Shown: positions 1 through 5,284 of the stretch, one piece after another
How positions within the stretch are numbered: the stretch's first letter is position 1
Layout of the letters: each line of letters begins with the position of its first letter
NCBI GenBank assembly: GCA_021776885.1
Contig: JAJFFA010000320.1
Span: 1-5,284, forward strand
Length of the DNA: 5,284 nt
Reading direction: 5' to 3'
From: Planctomycetota bacterium
Lineage (GTDB): Bacteria > Planctomycetota > UBA1135 > GCA-002686595
The notes under the pieces: model-generated
Database searches by the model: none
What the model saw: only the letters and a program-made list of their open reading frames with translations
Told to the model about the DNA's origin: nothing
Position numbers and translations under genes: made by a program

Positions 1-2201
<2,201 letters not shown>

Positions 2202-2274
2202 CGGACTTCCCAGTTGATATTTCGGTGGGGCGGGGCGGCGGACGATAGGCAGGGGACGAAGCTCGCGTCCAGCC
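2202..2274. promoter_or_regulatory. Divergent intergenic region, probable promoter(s) for the M14 peptidase and FHA-protease genes
   Basis: This 73-base spacer lies between two divergently oriented starts and must hold the promoters of both genes unless transcription enters from elsewhere. It contains an AT-richer patch at 2211-2223 in otherwise GC-rich DNA. On the plus strand TTGATA (2214-2219) resembles a -35 hexamer, but no good -10 hexamer lies 16-18 bases downstream. On the minus strand the same patch reads AAATATCAA, a possible -10 region just upstream of the peptidase start. A purine run AGGGGA (2251-2256) lies 18 bases before the plus-strand ATG, too far for a standard ribosome binding site. 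The individual elements are weak; only the presence of regulatory DNA here is a reasonable inference. Confidence 0.3.
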
Positions 2275-4074
2275 ATGTCCCTGCCCCATTCCGCCACACC
2301 GCGCCCGTTCGTGCAGTCGAAAGGCCTACGCCTCAAGCCCCTGGCCGTGCCAGGGCTGGGGGGAGCGATCGATATCGGAGTCCAGGGCCTGGCCATCGGC
2401 CGCGCGGTGGAGAACGACGTCGTCCTCTCCGGCGACCGCTTTCCGACCGTCTCGCAGTTCCACCTGCGCCTGAAGCGGGCGGAGCGCGGGCTCTCGATCC
2501 AGGACCTGGGTTCGCGCAACGGCACCCTCGTCAACGGCGAGCGTGTCGAGCAGTGCACCCTGGCGGCGGGCGACGTGCTGCAGCTGGGGGCGTCGGGCCC
2601 GCGCTTCGCCGTGGTCACGACCAGCTCCCTGACGGAGACCATGTTCGTCGACCCGAGCGAGCTCCCGGCCGCGCTCGCGGCACGCGCGGCGGGCGAGCCG
2701 CCGGGCCGTCGCTCGGGCCGTCGCTCGGGCCGTAGCGCGGGCCATGCGAGCGCAGGCCAGGCGCTGTCCGTGGACCACGTCGAGGCCCTCGTGCGCCGGC
2801 GCTCGCGGCGACAGTTCGTCACGACCCTGGCGCTGGTCGCCCTCTCGCTGACCGCGTTCTTCGTCTGGAACCAGAAGCTGTCCGAGCGCGGCGCCGAGAA
2901 CGACGCGCGGCTCGAGGAGGCCCTGGTTCTGGCCCGCGCCCAGCGCGACGAGGAGCTGGCGCGGATCCACGCGCTGACCGCGAAGATGCAGCGCGAGGAG
3001 GACGAGCGCGCGGGCGAGTTCGACCTGGTCAACGCACGCTACGGCGCGCGGCTGCAGGCGCTCGAGGTGGAGAAGGCGCGCATCCTCGAGGAGCGCGCGA
3101 CGCTGCAGGCGCGCTTCGACCGGCTCGAGGCGGACGACACGGCCTCGACCGACGAGCTCCTGCGCATGCGTGACGAGATCGAGACGGCGCGCGAGGAGCT
3201 GACGCGCACCCAGGCCAGCTTCCAGCTGCTCGATCCGGTCAACCTCGAGCAGGCGCGGCTCGAGGAAGTGCGCCGGGTACGCGCCACGAACGTCCTGCTG
3301 GAGGTCACCCTGAGGCTGCGGCACAGGGACAGCGGGCAGGACCTCTACATCGCAGAGCACCAGGGTCAGCGCATCCCGAACTTCGAGGAGCTGGGGCAGC
3401 CCTTCGAGCTGGAGTCCACAGGCTCGGGCTTCTGCGTCGCCGCGGACGGTTGGATCCTGACCAACGCCCACGTCGTCACGCCCGGCGACTCGCCCATGCT
3501 GCGCGCCGCGGAGGAGCTCGACGTCGACCCCGTGCTCGTGGTCCAGGCCGTCTTCTCCGGCACCGACGTGCGCCGTCCGTGCGAGATCGTGCGCGTCGCC
3601 GACACGTCGGGCCAGGACCTGGCCCTGGTCAAGATCGAGCCCTTCGACGGGATGCCCTACCTCTCGAACCTCGACCTCTCACCGCCGATCCCGCGTCCCG
3701 GCTCGGACGTCTACCTGTTCGGCTTCCCCCTGGGCAACTTCGCCCTGCAGCAGGGCGAGACGGTCATCGCCTCGACCTTCCGCGGCATCCTCTCGCGCGT
3801 CGTGGGCGGCCGCATGCAGGTCGACGCCGGCGTGCACCCCGGCAACTCGGGCGGCCCGGTGACCGACGCCCGCGGGCGCGTGGTCGGCATCGTCTTCAGC
3901 GTCCAGGCCATGCCCGATCAGTCGGCGGCCTACTCGATCGGCTACGCCATCCCCATCGCCGAGGCCTCCGCGGTCTGGCCGCCCCCCGCCATCTGGCCCG
4001 AGCCGCTGGCCGACCCGGAGCAGCCGGTGGCCCTGGACATGGCGATGATGGGAATTCCAGCGCCCATCCGCTGA
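2275..4074 (+). CDS. Membrane-anchored trypsin-like serine protease with cytoplasmic FHA domain
   Basis: 599 residues, complete. Residues about 20-115 form an FHA domain, a phosphothreonine-peptide binder: IGRAVENDVVL (41-51), S60 and H63 in the usual SxxH, and DLGSRNGTLVNG (78-88). A low-complexity Arg/Gly/Ser linker follows (144-159). RRRSRR (174-179) precedes one hydrophobic helix (about 181-197), so the positive-inside rule places FHA in the cytoplasm. Residues about 200-335 are rich in Glu/Arg/Leu/Ala and look like a long coiled coil. A trypsin/HtrA-like S1 protease domain starts near 380, with triad H399 (TNAHV), D448 (GQDLALVKI) and S525 (GNSGGP). There is no PDZ domain after it; the protein ends in a short proline-rich tail (568-599). 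Its two cysteines in this domain (C387, C436) could pair outside the cytoplasm. Role by inference: regulated envelope proteolysis or signalling; the substrate is unknown. TGA (2215-2217) closes the frame upstream with no other ATG before 2275; a GTG at 2311 is the only nearby alternative and would still keep FHA. Confidence 0.95.
   Translation: MSLPHSATPRPFVQSKGLRLKPLAVPGLGGAIDIGVQGLAIGRAVENDVVLSGDRFPTVSQFHLRLKRAERGLSIQDLGSRNGTLVNGERVEQCTLAAGDVLQLGASGPRFAVVTTSSLTETMFVDPSELPAALAARAAGEPPGRRSGRRSGRSAGHASAGQALSVDHVEALVRRRSRRQFVTTLALVALSLTAFFVWNQKLSERGAENDARLEEALVLARAQRDEELARIHALTAKMQREEDERAGEFDLVNARYGARLQALEVEKARILEERATLQARFDRLEADDTASTDELLRMRDEIETAREELTRTQASFQLLDPVNLEQARLEEVRRVRATNVLLEVTLRLRHRDSGQDLYIAEHQGQRIPNFEELGQPFELESTGSGFCVAADGWILTNAHVVTPGDSPMLRAAEELDVDPVLVVQAVFSGTDVRRPCEIVRVADTSGQDLALVKIEPFDGMPYLSNLDLSPPIPRPGSDVYLFGFPLGNFALQQGETVIASTFRGILSRVVGGRMQVDAGVHPGNSGGPVTDARGRVVGIVFSVQAMPDQSAAYSIGYAIPIAEASAVWPPPAIWPEPLADPEQPVALDMAMMGIPAPIR
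2703..2750 (+). repeat. Four 12-base tandem repeats inside the FHA-protease gene
   Basis: Units begin at 2703, 2715, 2727 and 2739. The first two are identical (GGGCCGTCGCTC); the third and fourth are degenerate. Because 12 is a multiple of 3, they stay in frame and encode GRRS, GRRS, GRSA, GHAS (residues 144-159) in the linker between the FHA domain and the membrane helix. The pattern fits replication slippage in a flexible, positively charged cytoplasmic linker. Confidence 0.85.
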
Positions 4075-4081
4075 CCCAAGG

Positions 4082-4098
4082 GGCGCCGGCCGGGTGCC
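4082..4098 (+). terminator. Weak hairpin after the FHA-protease gene, possible terminator or attenuator
   Basis: GGCGCC (4082-4087) can pair with GGTGCC (4093-4098), giving a 6-base-pair stem with one G-U pair and a 5-base loop, 7 bases after the stop codon. No T-run follows, so it is not a classical intrinsic terminator. In DNA this GC-rich such hairpins arise readily by chance. It is listed because it is the only candidate transcript end between the protease and birA. Confidence 0.2.
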
Positions 4099-4115
4099 AC
4101 GGGGGAGGAAGCTCG

Positions 4116-4121
4116 TATCCT
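4116..4121 (+). promoter_or_regulatory. birA: Possible -10 element directly before birA
   Basis: TATCCT lies 7 bases before the birA ATG and matches TATAAT at four of six positions. If used, transcription would begin at or next to the start codon, giving a leaderless mRNA, which would fit the lack of a well-spaced ribosome binding site. No convincing -35 hexamer is found about 17 bases upstream (GGTGCC). This is a suggestion only. Confidence 0.25.
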
Positions 4122-4128
4122 CTCCCGC

Positions 4129-4902
4129 ATGTCCACCAGCTCCCCCATGGACTTTCGCTGTACGCGCCACGGGCACGTCGACTCGACCAGCGAGCGCGCC
4201 TTCGCGGCCCTCGCCGACGGCAGCGCACGGCACGGCGACGTGCACACCGCCCTGGCCCAGAGCGCCGGGCGCGGGCGGCTCGGGCGGCGCTGGGTCAGCG
4301 CGCCCGGGGAGGGACTCTACCTGTCCGTCGTCCTGCTGCCGGCCGCGCCGCTCCTGGCCAGCGCCCTGACCATCGCCGCCGGCCTGGCCGTGCAGGAGAC
4401 GGCCCGCGCCTGTGGAGCGCGCGGGGTGCAGCTGAAGTGGCCCAACGACGTCCTGATCGCGGGCGCCAAGCTGGCCGGGATCCTGGTCGAGACGCGCGGC
4501 CTGGACGCCGCGCGCCCGCACTACGTGGTCGGAATCGGGGTCAACGTCGGCCAGGAGAGCTTCCCCGCGGAGCTCGAAGCCGAGCGCCCGGTCACCAGCC
4601 TGAGGCGCGCCGGGGCGCCCTCCAGCGTTCAGGAGGTCGAGGCCGCGCTCCTCGCACGCCTCGCTCCGCGCCTCGATCAGGTGCTCGGGGAGGGCGGCCC
4701 GGGGTGCGAGCTGCAGGGGCTCGAGCGCGACTACGTGGCCGCCTGCGGCTTCGCCCGGCGCCGGGTGCGCGTCCGGGTGCAGGCCGGCGAGGTCGAGGGG
4801 CGCTTCGTAAGTCTGCAGCTCGAAGGCGGGCTGGTGCTGGCGACAGAGCAGGGTGAAGAGCGCTTTCCCCTTGAATGGGTACGCGCCCTCGACCTGGTCT
4901 GA
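4129..4902 (+). CDS. birA: Biotin-[acetyl-CoA-carboxylase] ligase, monofunctional (class I)
   Basis: 257 residues. The enzyme activates biotin with ATP to biotinyl-5'-AMP and transfers it to a lysine of biotin carboxyl carrier proteins, in the cytoplasm. Family motifs appear in order: VDSTSERA (17-24) in the substrate pocket; QSAGRGRLGRRW (44-55), the glycine/arginine-rich adenylate-binding loop; LKWPNDVL (102-109); KLAGILVE (114-121), with K114 matching the conserved catalytic lysine of the family; and VVGIGVNV (133-140). A small C-terminal domain follows (about 205-257). There is no N-terminal helix-turn-helix, so unlike E. coli BirA it should not repress biotin genes; the length is normal for class I. 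Methionines at residues 1 and 7 are both possible starts. I keep the first. A purine run (GGGGGAGGAA, 4101-4110) sits about 18 bases upstream, too far for a standard ribosome binding site, and no start codon lies in frame closer to it. Same strand as the protease and rph; a common transcript is possible. Confidence 0.95.
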   Translation: MSTSSPMDFRCTRHGHVDSTSERAFAALADGSARHGDVHTALAQSAGRGRLGRRWVSAPGEGLYLSVVLLPAAPLLASALTIAAGLAVQETARACGARGVQLKWPNDVLIAGAKLAGILVETRGLDAARPHYVVGIGVNVGQESFPAELEAERPVTSLRRAGAPSSVQEVEAALLARLAPRLDQVLGEGGPGCELQGLERDYVAACGFARRRVRVRVQAGEVEGRFVSLQLEGGLVLATEQGEERFPLEWVRALDLV

Positions 4903-4916
4903 GACCTCCCTATAAT
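4889..4916 (+). promoter_or_regulatory. rph: Sigma-70-type promoter for rph overlapping the end of birA
   Basis: A perfect -10 hexamer TATAAT (4911-4916) stands out in GC-rich DNA. A -35-like TCGACC (4889-4894, four of six matches to TTGACA) lies 16 bases upstream, within the last codons of birA. Predicted transcription starts near 4922-4924, giving a leader of about 28 bases before the rph ATG. GGGGGA (4934-4939), 11 bases before the ATG, may serve as a weak ribosome binding site. Confidence 0.6.
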
Positions 4917-4950
4917 GCTTCGCCCTCGAACCCGGGGGACCCCCTCCAAC

Positions 4951-5284
4951 ATGAAGCGCAAGAACGGACGCGCGGCCGCTGAGCCGCGAGAAATCTCATT
5001 CCAGCGGGGCTTCACGGCCCACGCCCCCGGCTCGGTCCTGGCCAGCTTCGGGAACACGCGCGTCCTGTGCACGGCCTGTGTCACCGACAGGGTCCCGCCG
5101 TTCCTCCAGGGCAAGGGTCGTGGCTGGCTGACGGCGGAGTACTCGATGCTCCCCTCGTCGACCCACGACCGCAAGAGCCGCGACCGTGCGGGCAAGGTGG
5201 ACGGGCGCTCGGTGGAGATCCAGCGCCTGATCGGCCGCTCCCTGCGGGCCGTGGTCGACTTCAAGAAGATGACCGAGCGCACGA
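4951..5284 (+). CDS. rph: Ribonuclease PH, N-terminal part (3' end outside the window)
   Basis: I translated 111 codons by hand from the ATG at 4951 to the right edge. RNase PH is a phosphate-dependent 3'-to-5' exoribonuclease that trims the 3' tails of tRNA precursors and forms a ring-shaped hexamer in the cytoplasm. The family signature is strong: ISFQRGFTAHAPGSVL (15-30), FGNTRVLCTA (33-42), VPPFLQGKGRGWLTAEYSML (48-67), then GRSVEIQRLIGRSLRAVVD (85-103). R86 falls at the same position as the phosphate- and RNA-binding arginine known as R86 in characterised enzymes; the later conserved arginine of the active site would lie beyond the window. The N-terminus is slightly unusual, beginning with MKRKNGR rather than the common RxDGR form. 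The gap from birA is 48 bases and contains its own promoter, so rph can be transcribed independently. The full protein is usually about 240 residues, so a little under half is present. Confidence 0.97.
   Translation, partial: MKRKNGRAAAEPREISFQRGFTAHAPGSVLASFGNTRVLCTACVTDRVPPFLQGKGRGWLTAEYSMLPSSTHDRKSRDRAGKVDGRSVEIQRLIGRSLRAVVDFKKMTERT

Noticed and set aside
2641..2760. CRISPR-like or mobile-element repeat at the 12-base tandem units
   Set aside because: The units are short, directly adjacent without spacers, and stay in frame within a coding linker, so they are an intragenic slippage repeat.
2326..3471. Open frame of 381 codons on the minus strand opposite the FHA-protease gene
   Set aside because: It is antisense to a convincing multi-domain protein and shows no motif of its own.
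4075..4128. Small RNA or riboswitch (for example biotin-related) upstream of birA
   Set aside because: Only a 6-base-pair hairpin is visible in a 54-base gap; nothing resembles a known riboswitch core, and the space is too short for most classes.
3450..4856. Open frame of 468 codons on the plus strand spanning the protease-birA junction
   Set aside because: It is an Arg/Pro/Gly-rich reading that overlaps two well-supported genes in a different frame.
4934..4944. GGGGG-A-CCCC(C) palindrome before rph as a terminator for birA
   Set aside because: The loop would be one or two bases, too small for a stable hairpin, and no T-run follows; it lies downstream of a good rph promoter.
4731..5282. Open frame of 183 codons on the minus strand at the right edge
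   Set aside because: It is antisense to birA and to the very well conserved start of rph; its translation has no recognisable domain.

Overview
The window is a very GC-rich (by eye about 70% G+C), gene-dense piece of bacterial chromosome. It carries four protein-coding genes and no RNA gene, mobile element or CRISPR array that I can see. A cytoplasmic FHA domain fused across the membrane to a trypsin-like protease, a secreted M14 carboxypeptidase with a C-terminal amidotransferase-like domain, a biotin ligase without a DNA-binding domain, and weak ribosome binding sites together fit a high-GC Planctomycetota-like bacterium. That assignment is inference from gene style; myxobacteria or another high-GC lineage with many Ser/Thr kinases cannot be excluded.

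Layout: positions 1-2201 (minus strand) hold most of an M14-family zinc carboxypeptidase whose 3' end lies outside the window. A 73-base divergent intergenic region (2202-2274), the most AT-containing stretch near this junction, separates it from a plus-strand gene at 2275-4074. That gene encodes a single-pass membrane protein: an N-terminal FHA phosphothreonine-binding domain, a short Arg/Ser/Gly repeat linker, one membrane helix, a long coiled coil and a trypsin/HtrA-like serine protease domain with an intact catalytic triad but no PDZ domain. Next, on the same strand, are a monofunctional biotin-protein ligase (birA, 4129-4902) and the 5' part of ribonuclease PH (rph, from 4951, running off the right edge). 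The rph gene has a good candidate promoter overlapping the end of birA.

The right half is housekeeping: biotinylation of carboxylase subunits by BirA, and tRNA 3'-end trimming by RNase PH. The left half is envelope-directed: a probably exported peptidase divergent from a membrane-anchored protease that may be controlled by cytoplasmic Ser/Thr phosphorylation. Shared regulation of these two through the 73-base spacer is possible but not shown.

The most interesting object is the FHA-membrane-coiled coil-protease protein. Its order of parts suggests a device that links cytoplasmic phosphorylation to proteolysis outside the cytoplasmic membrane. I see no evidence for a wholly new multi-gene system in this window.
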